Shown here in pieces: positions 45,433 through 52,919 of a stretch of DNA of 52,919 bases. Positions within the stretch are counted from its first letter, which is position 1; each line of letters begins with the position of its first letter. The DNA lies in assembly GCA_946186895.1 (NCBI GenBank), contig CAMHOW010000010.1:1-52919 (forward strand), in the 5' to 3' direction. A program made the translations under genes and the position numbers. The notes under the pieces were generated by a model. That model did not search any database and was not told the DNA's origin. It worked only from the letters and a program-made list of their open reading frames with translations. Source of the DNA: an uncultured Fibrobacter sp. GTDB lineage: Bacteria > Fibrobacterota > Fibrobacteria > Fibrobacterales > Fibrobacteraceae.

Positions 45433-46995
45433 ATGAAAAAGAAATTCCTTTTGTTCTTAGCCCTCGGCCTGGCTGCTAGCGTCCAGGCTCAAAATGCACC
45501 CGCCGCGGCCCCTGCTAACGCCGCTGTTGCACCGGCACCGCAACCCGCTCCGGCGGTGATTCCTATAGCCGAACCGGCTCCTGCCCCCGAAGCAGTGCCC
45601 GTAGCAGAACCAGCCCCTGCCGCACCGGCCGCTGACTCTGTAGCCGTGGCCGAGCCCGCCCCGGCAGCCGACTCCACAGTGGCCGATTCCGCCGCTGTGG
45701 CACCCGAGCAAGTGGCCGAAGCTGACTCCACCAGCGAAGCTGCACCGGCAACTGACTCTGTAGCCGTAGCTGAGCCCGCCCCGGCAGCCGATTCTACGGT
45801 GGCCGACTCTGCCGCCGCTGCCCCCGAACAGGTAGCCACCGCCGACAGCGCAAAGGCCGCCGTTGATTCTCTTGCAAACGATACTTCCAAGGTGGCAAAG
45901 GCTCCCGCAAACAAGCTGGGCGATATCCTCCACGGCAATGCCTATAATACCGTCGGCAACGAAGCCGCCGCCGCCACCATCGGCGGAAACATCGGTTTAC
46001 CCCACTTTATGTTCGGTTCCAAGCTGGTCTATTTTGACCCTGTCGCCCAGCAGGGCGCCGTCGCCTTCGGTGACAGCTGGACCTACTTCCTCTCTTTCGA
46101 CAACAACAACACCATGGGCCTTTTGACCGCAGGTATCGCCTTCCAGAAGTTCGGCGTATCCTTGGACTACTCCATGGGCAAGAACTGGCGCTATACTGAA
46201 CATGCCGACAAGTCCGAAGAGACGGAAAAAGGCACCGAGGCCGGTTCCATGGTCGGTGGAAACGTTTCCGCCAACTTCGGTTCCTTTGATGTATTGGTCA
46301 GTGGCCATTACCTTACCCCGAATGGCGACTACTTCCTGAGCCTGCCTGATTCCGAGGTAGAAGAAGACGCCTGGGCCGCCTCTGGCTACTTGGGAGTTTC
46401 CTACAGCGGTGATGTCTACTACTGGACTTTCGGTGTCGAGGGCATTCGCAACGAATTCAAGCACAAGACCTCGACCTCCCAGATCCAGGTGAAAGACGGC
46501 AAGAATTACCTGGTCACCACCAAGACCACCCTGTCCGACACCCTGGCACATATCTCTATCACCCCGAGCTTCACCGTGGGCGCTGCAGTTCTCAGTTCCG
46601 AAAATGCCAACGTCTACCTGGGCTTGAACACCAGCGTTCCCATGTATAAGTTCGACGACATCGATTCCGTCAGCGACAAGCACCTGGAAGGCGTTGCCAT
46701 CTTGACCCCGAACATCTTGGGCGAAGTCCAGCTGAGCAAGTACTTCATGGCCTTCGGTGGCGCCTCCTATGACTGGGTGGCCGCCATGTTCGCCGACCGT
46801 GAACTGAACAAGGAAGAAACCAAGACCATCGTCTCCACCATGAGTGGAACCACCGTGAACCTGGGCGCCCGCTTTGAATACGGCCCCGCCGCTGTTGAAC
46901 TGGCATTCACCGAAAAGTTCCTCGAGAACCCCTTCTCCGGTTTTGCCGACAAGAGTTCTATCGTAACAAGCCTCGGAGCCTTCATCTACTTCTAG
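45433..46995 (+). CDS. Outer-membrane protein with Ala/Pro-rich N-terminal repeats
   Basis: A 520-residue protein from ATG 45433. Signal peptide MKKKFLLFLALGLAASVQAQ. Residues about 21-165 are low-complexity Ala/Pro/Glu/Asp/Ser, including two 40-residue repeats (start DSVAVAEPAPAADSTVADSA). This probably spans or contacts peptidoglycan or is an extended surface region. The rest is a beta-barrel: alternating aromatic strands (YFDPVAQQGAVAFGDSWTYF and so on) and a final strand ending LGAFIYF. No named family is recognised. Strong codon bias suggests abundance. A terminator follows. Confidence 0.8.
   Translation: MKKKFLLFLALGLAASVQAQNAPAAAPANAAVAPAPQPAPAVIPIAEPAPAPEAVPVAEPAPAAPAADSVAVAEPAPAADSTVADSAAVAPEQVAEADSTSEAAPATDSVAVAEPAPAADSTVADSAAAAPEQVATADSAKAAVDSLANDTSKVAKAPANKLGDILHGNAYNTVGNEAAAATIGGNIGLPHFMFGSKLVYFDPVAQQGAVAFGDSWTYFLSFDNNNTMGLLTAGIAFQKFGVSLDYSMGKNWRYTEHADKSEETEKGTEAGSMVGGNVSANFGSFDVLVSGHYLTPNGDYFLSLPDSEVEEDAWAASGYLGVSYSGDVYYWTFGVEGIRNEFKHKTSTSQIQVKDGKNYLVTTKTTLSDTLAHISITPSFTVGAAVLSSENANVYLGLNTSVPMYKFDDIDSVSDKHLEGVAILTPNILGEVQLSKYFMAFGGASYDWVAAMFADRELNKEETKTIVSTMSGTTVNLGARFEYGPAAVELAFTEKFLENPFSGFADKSSIVTSLGAFIYF
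45631..45850 (+). repeat. 120-base tandem repeat in the OMP gene
   Basis: Copies begin at 45631 and 45751. The protein repeats are nearly identical, while the DNA shows mainly third-base changes. This indicates an old in-frame duplication under protein-level constraint. Confidence 0.8.
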
Positions 46996-47014
46996 GTTAT
47001 TGTCAAGCTACTCA

Positions 47015-47050
47015 TAAAAAAGTCCCGCTGGTTGGCGGGACTTTCTTTTT
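47015..47050. terminator. Bidirectional rho-independent terminator
   Basis: A AAGTCCCGC / GCGGGACTT stem with loop TGGTTG is flanked by A on the left and T on the right. It separates the convergent barrel genes ending at 46995 and 47071 and can stop both. Confidence 0.95.
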
Positions 47051-47070
47051 CAGAGAATAAAAGCCTTGGA

Positions 47071-48036
47071 CTAGTAGTTTATCGCTATGTAGAAGCTTCC
47101 CGAACCGAAACGGCGATCAAAGCTCTCGAAACCATCCCACAGGGCATCCCAGGCAAGGCCAAGCTCCAGCTGGGTGGCGGAATCGCGGAAAAAGATAATT
47201 CCCAATTCGGCCCCGGCGGCAAGACCGATGGCAAACCCTTCGGCGGCTTTATCGTAGTGCTCGTCCGTCTGGATACCGAGACCGCCACCAAGCCCGATAT
47301 AGGGCGTAATGTTTCCGGTGCTTACAAAATAGCGCCCGCCAATCAGGAACGTCTCATGCCATTCCCAATCCGATCCGAAGGAGATGTTCATGTTGTTGAT
47401 GATGGTGATGGCCGCATGGGGAATCACCTCAAAAATACGTGCATAATGGAATACGAAGGCCTGTTCCCAGGACATTTCCACTTCGTAATCGTCATCTTCA
47501 AAATCATAGTTGTGCCACATGGCCATACCCAAGCCGTAGCTCACGTAGTTGCGGGTGGGGCGCTTGTGCGCAAATCTGTCGTTGGGATCTTCTTCACCGC
47601 GACGCTCCACAGGAATCACGTAAACCACGTCGGGACCTTCCTGGTAGCCGGCCTCCGGGGCATACGCCGCCGACTCAGGGGCACTAGAGGCATCCAGGTT
47701 AGCCAGGGCCGCCTTCACAGCATCGTCGATAGCCACGTCCAGGTCATCGATGGTCGGCGTCTTCTGGCGGCCAGAACCAACGACAGTCCCGTTCTTGACC
47801 TGCTCCACCACAACCACGATGGAAGATCCCATGGTACTGAGGGTCGTACGGAGCTGGATATCGGCAGAAGATTCCACCGGAGTGTTTCCCGTCTGGGCTA
47901 CGGCTGAGCGCAAGATGGACATGACCACCTGCGGGGCGTCGGTAGAGAATTCCGCGCCGGAGGGTTCAAGAACCTGGACATTTTCGGCAAAGGCCATGGC
48001 GAAAAACGCCAAAAACAATGGAAAAATCTTTTTCAT
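47071..48036 (-). CDS. Outer-membrane beta-barrel protein with N-terminal periplasmic domain
   Basis: A 321-residue protein from ATG 48036, with AAAGGA upstream. Signal peptide MKKIFPLFLAFFAMAFA. Residues about 19-120 form an alpha/beta domain (VQVLEPSGAEFSTDAPQVVM, SSIVVVVEQVKNGTVVGSGR) like periplasmic lipoprotein- or LpoB/TolB-N-type domains. Residues about 145-321 are barrel-like with YVSYGLGMAMWHNYDF, PYIGLGGGLGIQTDEHYDKA and final SFYIAINY, as in OmpW/opacity-type small barrels. The family name is not certain. Confidence 0.75.
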   Translation of the reverse strand: MKKIFPLFLAFFAMAFAENVQVLEPSGAEFSTDAPQVVMSILRSAVAQTGNTPVESSADIQLRTTLSTMGSSIVVVVEQVKNGTVVGSGRQKTPTIDDLDVAIDDAVKAALANLDASSAPESAAYAPEAGYQEGPDVVYVIPVERRGEEDPNDRFAHKRPTRNYVSYGLGMAMWHNYDFEDDDYEVEMSWEQAFVFHYARIFEVIPHAAITIINNMNISFGSDWEWHETFLIGGRYFVSTGNITPYIGLGGGLGIQTDEHYDKAAEGFAIGLAAGAELGIIFFRDSATQLELGLAWDALWDGFESFDRRFGSGSFYIAINY

Positions 48037-48108
48037 AGCAATATCCTTTGATTTGACTAAAAATAGACATTCGACGACCAATAGAATAATTTCCGCCAAA
48101 ATATGAAC

Positions 48109-48136
48109 TTGAATTATGACTTTTTTTATGTATAAT
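48109..48136 (+). promoter_or_regulatory. Promoter of the phosphatase-fusion lipoprotein gene
   Basis: TTGAAT (48109-48114), 16 bases, then TATAAT (48131-48136). ATG follows eight bases later at 48145, implying a leaderless message. This is the best match to a standard sigma-70 promoter among the leaderless-type sites. Confidence 0.7.
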
Positions 48137-48144
48137 TATACAGA

Positions 48145-50304
48145 ATGAGAGTTACTTGGTACGTAATAGCAGCCTATCTTGGCTTCTGCAGCCTTTTCGC
48201 CGGCTGCTCCTCTAGCGGGAGCAGTGCCGAAGAAGTTGACGGAAACGAAGAAAGCTCCGCAAGTGCCTCCATCCCGAATGAGTCCGTACCCGACGAAAAG
48301 AAGTTTTCTGTTCTCGACACCCTGACTGTAGAAGATGTGGACAAGCTCCCCGACTGCGATGAAAGCCGCAAGGGGCGTTTCCTGTTTGTAAGCGGTCAAC
48401 CTCTCCCCTACTTTTGCATGAACGGGGAATGGCGCGGTGCCGCAGACAGTACAGACTTCAGCATCACTTGTAATAACAGCTCCCTACAGGCGGTAGCAAA
48501 AATTACTAACGAGGCCCGTACCGACTCGGCATCTGGCGGAAACCAGAATGCACCCGCCAACCCGTATTACGGAAATCCCTGGGACCAAAACTACAACAAT
48601 CCCGCAAGCCTTGTACCGTCGGGATTCGACTCTACCATCGAGGGAATTGCCCAGAAGGGCCCATTCATTCCCGGCGCAAGCATCACCGTCCAAGAAGTTG
48701 ATTCCTTCTTCGGACACGAAATGCAACAAGTGGCCGATGGCTGCGTCATTGCCAACGACGGACAGTTCGTCCTTAACAAGGTACACTCCGATTCCAATTG
48801 CGTCAAGATCAAGGTGACAGGCCTTTACAGGAGCGAGCTGAACGGAGGCTCTTCCGACAATCCCGTAACGCTTGCCGCAAGAACCTGTTCCCCGTCAAAG
48901 GCAAACGTGAATATCCTCACCCATCTTGAAATTCCACGTGTAGACCAACTCCTGATGAACCACCTTGACATCAACACCGCAAAGGCCCAGGCCGAGCGCG
49001 AAGTTTTGGCCGCCTTCGGAATCAACGCCGGAACTGACATGCCCTCGGCAGAAGAGATGAACATCTTCGGAAACGACGAATACAGCGCCGGACTGCTCGC
49101 CATATCCGCCATGCTGCTAGGCGGTCGCGACGAAAACGAGATGATGAACCTGGCCAACAACCTGGCCGAAGACATCAAGGGCGACGGCGTGTGGAACGAC
49201 CCCAACTGGAAAATCAAGATTGCCGACTGGATCGTTGGAATTGATTCTGCCGGAAAATACAGCAACATCCGCAGGAATGTTTCCGACTGGAATCTCGGCC
49301 CTGTACCGAACTTCGAGAAGTATATGCGGGGATTTATCCCGCTGGCCTACGGATTCGAGCCTTGTACAAAATCCAACGCAGGAACAGTCACCTACGTCAA
49401 CCAAGGGCAGAGCGTCTACTTCGCCAACGACTACGAACATGCAGACCATTCGAGAGTCCGGTTCATCTGCGACGCCACACTCTCCCAGTGGCGCGTAGCG
49501 AAAGGCATTGAAAAAGATACCGTAGGTTTTGGAAAAGGCGAGTTCGACAAAGAAATCCGCGAAGGTCGCGTGAACCACGACGCCAATTACATCTACGATA
49601 ATGGCAAGTGGCGCACGGCCACGGCAGAAGAAGCCGACGGCTTTACCGAAATTTCACAGGTCTATGCAAGTCTAAAATCAAATGAAAAAGCCATCTTCAT
49701 TATCCGTCATAGCGAACGGACAAACAGTACAGGCAAGAGCGGCCACCTAACCGAGAACGGTGTCAAGTATGCCCAAGAACTTGGGGCCCGGCTGGCTGCC
49801 GTAGGCAACGAAGACTTTTACTACGGCTACTCCGGCTACACGCGCACCCAAGAAACCTGCGACAACATCGCCAAGGGAAAGGGCCAAACCAACTACCAGC
49901 TACAAGAACTCGCCACGCTAGATGGCGGCTGGTATGTCAAGGATTCAAAGAAAATCGAGAGCTATTCGGGTTCCGACGGCGGCGGCTGGGCAGTCTATTC
50001 AAAGTACGCCTTCGCCGGCGCCTACTCCGACGCCTTCTACAACCTCAAAGACAAGAGCGAACAGCTCATCAGCGAAATCAAGGGCAACCTGGGGAACATG
50101 AAACGCGTGAGCTTCATGTGCACCCACGACTTCCTGCTGGTGCCCCTGCTGGCCTACGTGACAGAAGGACACGCGAACCTGCGGTATTACAAAAATAAGA
50201 GATGGCTCAACTACCTTGCCGGTGTTGCCATGATCATATCCAGTGACGGAAAGGTCCGCTACATCCCCGTAAGGGGCCTGGAAACTGGAACCGTAAAACA
50301 ATAA
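48145..50304 (+). CDS. Lipoprotein with C-terminal histidine-phosphatase domain
   Basis: A 719-residue protein. Signal peptide MRVTWYVIAAYLGFCSLFAGC is followed by SSSGSS and a short acidic spacer. Residues about 150-400 form a module (STIEGIAQKGPFIPGASITV; LAARTCSPSKANVNILTHLE; LGGRDENEMMNLANNL) that looks like a surface or adhesion domain. From about 510, AIFIIRHSERTNSTGKSGHL, YYGYSGYTRTQETC and VSFMCTHDFLLVP give the RHxxR and late His of the histidine phosphatase (phosphoglycerate-mutase-like) superfamily. Active at the surface it could remove phosphate from sugars or phytate-like compounds. The fusion is unusual. Confidence 0.8.
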   Translation: MRVTWYVIAAYLGFCSLFAGCSSSGSSAEEVDGNEESSASASIPNESVPDEKKFSVLDTLTVEDVDKLPDCDESRKGRFLFVSGQPLPYFCMNGEWRGAADSTDFSITCNNSSLQAVAKITNEARTDSASGGNQNAPANPYYGNPWDQNYNNPASLVPSGFDSTIEGIAQKGPFIPGASITVQEVDSFFGHEMQQVADGCVIANDGQFVLNKVHSDSNCVKIKVTGLYRSELNGGSSDNPVTLAARTCSPSKANVNILTHLEIPRVDQLLMNHLDINTAKAQAEREVLAAFGINAGTDMPSAEEMNIFGNDEYSAGLLAISAMLLGGRDENEMMNLANNLAEDIKGDGVWNDPNWKIKIADWIVGIDSAGKYSNIRRNVSDWNLGPVPNFEKYMRGFIPLAYGFEPCTKSNAGTVTYVNQGQSVYFANDYEHADHSRVRFICDATLSQWRVAKGIEKDTVGFGKGEFDKEIREGRVNHDANYIYDNGKWRTATAEEADGFTEISQVYASLKSNEKAIFIIRHSERTNSTGKSGHLTENGVKYAQELGARLAAVGNEDFYYGYSGYTRTQETCDNIAKGKGQTNYQLQELATLDGGWYVKDSKKIESYSGSDGGGWAVYSKYAFAGAYSDAFYNLKDKSEQLISEIKGNLGNMKRVSFMCTHDFLLVPLLAYVTEGHANLRYYKNKRWLNYLAGVAMIISSDGKVRYIPVRGLETGTVKQ

Positions 50305-50305
50305 A

Positions 50306-50325
50306 GCCCGAAACAACGTTCGGGC
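50306..50325. terminator. Short hairpin between convergent genes
   Basis: Arms GCCCGAA (50306-50312) and TTCGGGC (50319-50325) start two bases after the stop codon at 50302-50304. There is no long T run, so it is a weak terminator candidate. Confidence 0.5.
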
Positions 50326-50350
50326 CCTACAGTATAAAATTGAAGGAAGC

Positions 50351-50773
50351 TTACTTAAGCCCTGCCGCCTTGAACACTTCGGCGTTCTGCGGGTTGGGGA
50401 GCGCTACCTTGGTAATCCAGTTGAATTCGGCGATGCCGGCAAGACCCACGCGGGCGCAAAGCTGGTCACGGGCCACGTTGTAGGCATTCAGAATCTGGAC
50501 CTTCTCGGAATCTTCGGCCTTGTCGATCTTCTCGGACCAGGTGACACCCAGTTCCACCAAGGCGGCACTTGCCTTAACATACTGCTTGGCCTTGTCGGAA
50601 TTGATGATGGGGCTAGAAGGAGACTGGAACTGGTCCACCTTGACGATGGGAGCCGACTTCTCGGCAGCCACCTTGGCCTGGATAACTTCAGGAGTCACCT
50701 TCTCTTCTTGATTACAAGCAACAAAAAAAGAGGCGGTAGCCAGAACCAAAATCGCTAGAATTTTTTTCGACAT
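50351..50773 (-). CDS. Small lipoprotein transcribed behind tRNA-Met
   Basis: A 140-residue protein. Signal peptide MSKKILAILVLATASFFVAC is followed by NQEEKVTPEV. The mature part is mostly helical (KAKQYVKASAALVELGVTWS; VQILNAYNVARDQLCARVGL), with one Cys. No family is recognised. The ATG lies only 19 bases after the tRNA 3' end, with GAGG eight bases upstream, and no room for a separate promoter except inside the tRNA gene. It is therefore probably cleaved from a shared tRNA-mRNA transcript. Confidence 0.8.
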   Translation of the reverse strand: MSKKILAILVLATASFFVACNQEEKVTPEVIQAKVAAEKSAPIVKVDQFQSPSSPIINSDKAKQYVKASAALVELGVTWSEKIDKAEDSEKVQILNAYNVARDQLCARVGLAGIAEFNWITKVALPNPQNAEVFKAAGLK

Positions 50774-50792
50774 ACACGCCTCTTTTTTTTAA

Positions 50793-50864
50793 TAGCGGTT
50801 CAGGGATTTGAACCCCGGACCAATGGATTATGATTCCAGTGCTCTACCGCTGAGCTAAACCGCC
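50793..50864 (-). tRNA. tRNA-Met (anticodon CAT)
   Basis: A 72-base cloverleaf on the minus strand. The acceptor stem GGCGGTT pairs with AACCGCT (first pair G-U), and discriminator A follows. D-stem GCTC/GAGC; anticodon loop ATCATAA gives CAT; T-stem CGGGG/CCCTG with loop TTCAAAT. The outermost anticodon-stem pair is C-U. CCA is not encoded. The CAT anticodon could also be tRNA-Ile (lysidine-modified); overall sequence suits elongator Met better. Confidence 0.85.
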
Positions 50865-50907
50865 ATTTTGAACCAAATTTAGAAAGAAAATATAAAAATT
50901 CAAGGCA

Positions 50908-51651
50908 TCAACGCAAATAAACTGCCGTTTCTACGAAATTTTCGCCAATTTCTATGGTCATCCACTCGGGAGAAGAACTCTTCAAGACAAAATGGGGTGC
51001 ATTGGAATCAATCTGCATTTGTGTAGACGGGGCCACGTGGACCTTCTGCCTACCCATTTCCAGCTCGAAGTGGCTGTGGTAATGGCCGCAAAAGATGTGG
51101 GTCAAGTTAGGAATGCTTTCAAAGGCCGCCTGGACCTCTTCCTTGTTCTTGAGGGAATACTTGGAATCCATGAACCTGTGGCCACAGAAGCAGGGCGGAT
51201 GGTGCATGAACAGGAAAACCTCGCCCTCAACCTTTGCGGCTTCGGACTTCAGCCATTCCAGCTGTTCCACGGAAACCGTTCCGCAGGCGCTGTCCAAGAA
51301 GAAAAATGTCCTTCCAGATACTTCGTACTTGAAATAGCATTTTCCTCCATGGATCCTGCCCTCCAGGTCGAAGTACTTGGCCATGGTCTCAAGGCGGTCG
51401 TGATTACCCGGAATGACCAGCACAGGAACCTTCAGGTCCTTAACCTGGTCAGAGACAAACCGATAGGCACCAGGCTCACCATCTTCGTTGGCCAGATCGC
51501 CGGACAGGACCAGGATATCGATATCTTCCATAGACTTAGAACATAACGCCTTCTGGAAATTGGCACGTACGTCAATCCCCTGGACGAGGTTCTCGTCATC
51601 GCCGATATGGATATCGGATATCTGACCTATTTTCAACAATTTGCCGTTCAT
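50908..51651 (-). CDS. Metallophosphoesterase, CpdA-like
   Basis: A 247-residue calcineurin-type phosphoesterase. Metal ligands are in ISDIHIG (Asp and His, about 11-17), LSGDLANEDG, PGNHDR, FMHHPP and FCGHYHSHF. The order and spacing are those of the class III cyclic-nucleotide phosphodiesterase/CpdA group, though substrates vary widely. There is no signal peptide, so it is cytoplasmic. TATATT lies eight bases before the ATG, with no ribosome-binding site other than AAGGG directly adjoining the ATG. Confidence 0.9.
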   Translation of the reverse strand: MNGKLLKIGQISDIHIGDDENLVQGIDVRANFQKALCSKSMEDIDILVLSGDLANEDGEPGAYRFVSDQVKDLKVPVLVIPGNHDRLETMAKYFDLEGRIHGGKCYFKYEVSGRTFFFLDSACGTVSVEQLEWLKSEAAKVEGEVFLFMHHPPCFCGHRFMDSKYSLKNKEEVQAAFESIPNLTHIFCGHYHSHFELEMGRQKVHVAPSTQMQIDSNAPHFVLKSSSPEWMTIEIGENFVETAVYLR

Positions 51652-51926
51652 CCCTTAAAAATATAGCCTTTACTTAGCCAATATTTAATACCCTTCCGTG
51701 TTTTTTCTGTCAACAAAGGTTGAAAATTTACTTTCAACAGCAGTCAACATTGAAAAAAGTGGATTAATCTTCAATCTTCAACATCTTCAATACTCCATGT
51801 GAATAGCGTATCTCGTTGATGATTAAAAATTAGTGTCATACCTTCAACATTTTTTTCCACAATTCACAGCATCAGTATAAGTATCTTTATATATAAATAA
51901 ATAGATATACTGATATAGATGTGGAA
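51652..51926. other. A+T-rich intergenic region dense in TTCAA(C/T) words
   Basis: 275 bases without a gene. TATATT at 51660-51665 (minus) is the phosphoesterase promoter. From 51719 to 51848 the words CTTCAAC, CTTCAAT or their complement GTTGAAA recur about eight times. A DnaA-box-like TTTTCCACA is at 51853-51861, followed by A+T-only sequence to about 51915. The arrangement recalls replication or partition control regions, but there is no proof. Confidence 0.5.
51660..51665 (-). promoter_or_regulatory. TATATT box eight bases before the phosphoesterase start
   Basis: On the minus strand TATATT is followed by eight bases and ATG 51651, with a weak TTAAAT -35 seventeen bases upstream. Confidence 0.55.
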
Positions 51927-52295
51927 TTAGGCCTTCTCCTTAGCAGGGGCAGCAGGTGTAGAAGGAATGCCCATCTGGCAGTTACCCTGGAACATGGCAC
52001 CTTCCTGAATGATAAGCTGCTTAGTCTTGATGTTGCCCACGAATTGAGAGGAACTTTCAAGAATCATCTTTTCGGAGCAATCGATGTTGCCCTTGATAGA
52101 GCCAGCAATCACTGCAGACTTGGTCTTGATTTCTCCCTCGACGTGTCCACTCTTTTCAATGATGAGTTCACCGTCGATGCTGATGCTTCCATTGACAACA
52201 CCTGCGACGCGGACATCGCTCTTGCCGATGATATCACCCTTGATGGTGATGGTGTTGCTGATCTGGGTGATTTCCTGTTCGCCCTTGACTGACAT
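51927..52295 (-). CDS. Bactofilin
   Basis: A 122-residue cytoskeletal protein. The core (ISNTITIKGDIIGKSDVRVA, then GVVNGSISIDGELIIEKSGH and VEGEIKTKSAVIAGSIKGN) shows the regular Gly/Ile spacing of the bactofilin right-handed beta-helix. Short tails at each end match the family. Bactofilins polymerise without nucleotide and position peptidoglycan enzymes. Its ATG lies ten bases after the M23 peptidase gene, with GAGGT upstream. This pairing is found in many bacteria and links the two in cell shape. Confidence 0.95.
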   Translation of the reverse strand: MSVKGEQEITQISNTITIKGDIIGKSDVRVAGVVNGSISIDGELIIEKSGHVEGEIKTKSAVIAGSIKGNIDCSEKMILESSSQFVGNIKTKQLIIQEGAMFQGNCQMGIPSTPAAPAKEKA

Positions 52296-52305
52296 AATTA
52301 CCTCG

Positions 52306-52919
52306 CTAGTAATCGATGAATTCTGAAGGGTCTACATTGACCCCGTCTTTTGTAATTTCGAAATGTAGGTGAGCGCCACTGGTGTTTCCGGTAATTCCTA
52401 CCGTACCGATGATTTCGCCCTTGCCTACGGTATAGCCTTTTCTCACATTGATAGTTTTCAAGTGAGAGTAGCTAGATTTATATCCGTTCTGATGGTCAAT
52501 GATAATTGTGTTTCCCAGTTCATTCTTTGACCCTGCAAAAATCACGTTGCCCGCACCCGATGCAAATACCGGACTGCCTGCTTGAGCCGATATGTCTACA
52601 CCCAGGTGGTTTTCTTCTTCGGAATATTTCTTGCTTTCAATTCCGACAACAGGCAGCACGCTTGGAATATGTTCCAGCTTGATCTTTTCGGACATGGGCT
52701 GCCAGCCGTGAATGCCTTCATAGTCCACCTGGATTTTTTCAGCTGGTGTATGGGCGAACTTGTTCTTGTCGATGATGCTGTTGATCTTTCCGGAATCATT
52801 TTCCAGGAAGGTCTCAAAAATGTTCTGTATCCGGCTTTCAAGAATCCAGAGGGAATCTAGGCGCGAGAACATCTCTTCGTAGTTGTTGTCCTTCTTGATC
52901 AGCTGGGCATTGGTCACCC
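52306..52919 (-). CDS. M23 family peptidoglycan endopeptidase (N-terminus outside window)
   Basis: The last 204 residues of an M23 peptidase. The LytM-type zinc site is visible: HLGVDISAQAGSPVFASGAG with the first His/Asp, and GAHLHFEITKDG with the HxH. The segment before it (SRLDSLWILESRIQNIFETF) is a helical or coiled-coil linker usual in membrane-anchored forms. A GTG at 52917 exists, but the reading frame continues to the edge, and the missing N-terminus normally carries a membrane span, so this is treated as partial. It would cut peptide cross-bridges in peptidoglycan, guided by the downstream bactofilin. Confidence 0.9.
   Translation of the reverse strand, partial: VTNAQLIKKDNNYEEMFSRLDSLWILESRIQNIFETFLENDSGKINSIIDKNKFAHTPAEKIQVDYEGIHGWQPMSEKIKLEHIPSVLPVVGIESKKYSEEENHLGVDISAQAGSPVFASGAGNVIFAGSKNELGNTIIIDHQNGYKSSYSHLKTINVRKGYTVGKGEIIGTVGITGNTSGAHLHFEITKDGVNVDPSEFIDY

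Noticed and set aside
45457..45938. Long open frames on the minus strand opposite the OMP gene
   Set aside because: They arise from the Ala/Pro-rich codons of the plus-strand gene. The plus-strand product has a signal peptide and barrel; the antisense peptides are low-complexity.
1..52919. Ribosomal RNA genes or riboswitches
   Set aside because: No rRNA-like conserved blocks and no recognisable riboswitch aptamer were seen. Only one tRNA was found.

Overview
The window looks like a chromosomal segment of a Fibrobacter-type bacterium. Several lines point that way: secreted plant-polysaccharide enzymes (a GH5 cellulase lipoprotein and a GH43 arabinanase-like protein), an M6-type protease with a long serine-rich linker, many lipoproteins whose mature part begins Cys-Ser-Asp-Asp or similar, outer-membrane barrel proteins, and type-IX-like C-terminal domains. 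This assignment is inferred from protein character, not from a marker gene.

Layout. 1-4.2 kb is a decayed accessory patch: two copies of an outer-membrane lipoprotein gene (the second frameshifted) flank a wrecked zeta-type toxin gene that still has its small upstream partner, followed by an unrelated lipoprotein. 4.2-12.4 kb holds mostly minus-strand genes: a TfoX-N protein, a GNAT enzyme, a Cys-rich secreted protein, lipoproteins, an acyltransferase-3, a BatD-like protein and a sigma-70 factor, plus a DUF4434 protein on the plus strand. 12.7-18.2 kb is a plus-strand housekeeping-like run: a methyltransferase, a YbhN/LPG-synthase-like membrane protein, a UvrD-type helicase fused to a PlsC acyltransferase, glutamate racemase and an unknown protein. 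18.4-23.7 kb has a Fic protein lacking its catalytic His, the M6 protease and the GH43 enzyme. 23.8-25.5 kb is a compact A+T-rich type II restriction-modification pair. NUDIX and Gfo/Idh-propeller genes follow.

The main island is 28.0-42.8 kb, one tightly packed plus-strand operon built on a type I restriction-modification system: half-size HsdS, HsdM, ORF6N-PLD protein, RecQ helicase with a ComFC-like phosphoribosyltransferase tail, DprA-like protein, DUF3800 protein, full HsdS, DUF1016/PD-(D/E)XK nuclease, RhuM, HsdR and a SprT/YgjP-like zinc peptidase. The RecQ-PRTase/DprA/DUF3800 cassette resembles the ComFA-ComFC-DprA logic of natural transformation moved into a defence locus, and is the best candidate here for an undescribed system. 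Three of the accessory genes and one spacer carry long, perfect inverted repeats.

42.8-52.9 kb returns to core-like content: a thioredoxin-fold protein, a Cys-rich lipoprotein, the GH5 cellulase, two outer-membrane proteins, a lipoprotein with a histidine-phosphatase tail, tRNA-Met followed directly by a lipoprotein gene, a metallophosphoesterase, bactofilin and an M23 peptidase cut by the window edge.

Across the window many start codons lie only 6-10 bases after a TATATT or TATAAT box, which suggests that leaderless transcripts are common in this organism. Coordinates and translations were read by eye. Family names rest on motifs and were not confirmed by database search.
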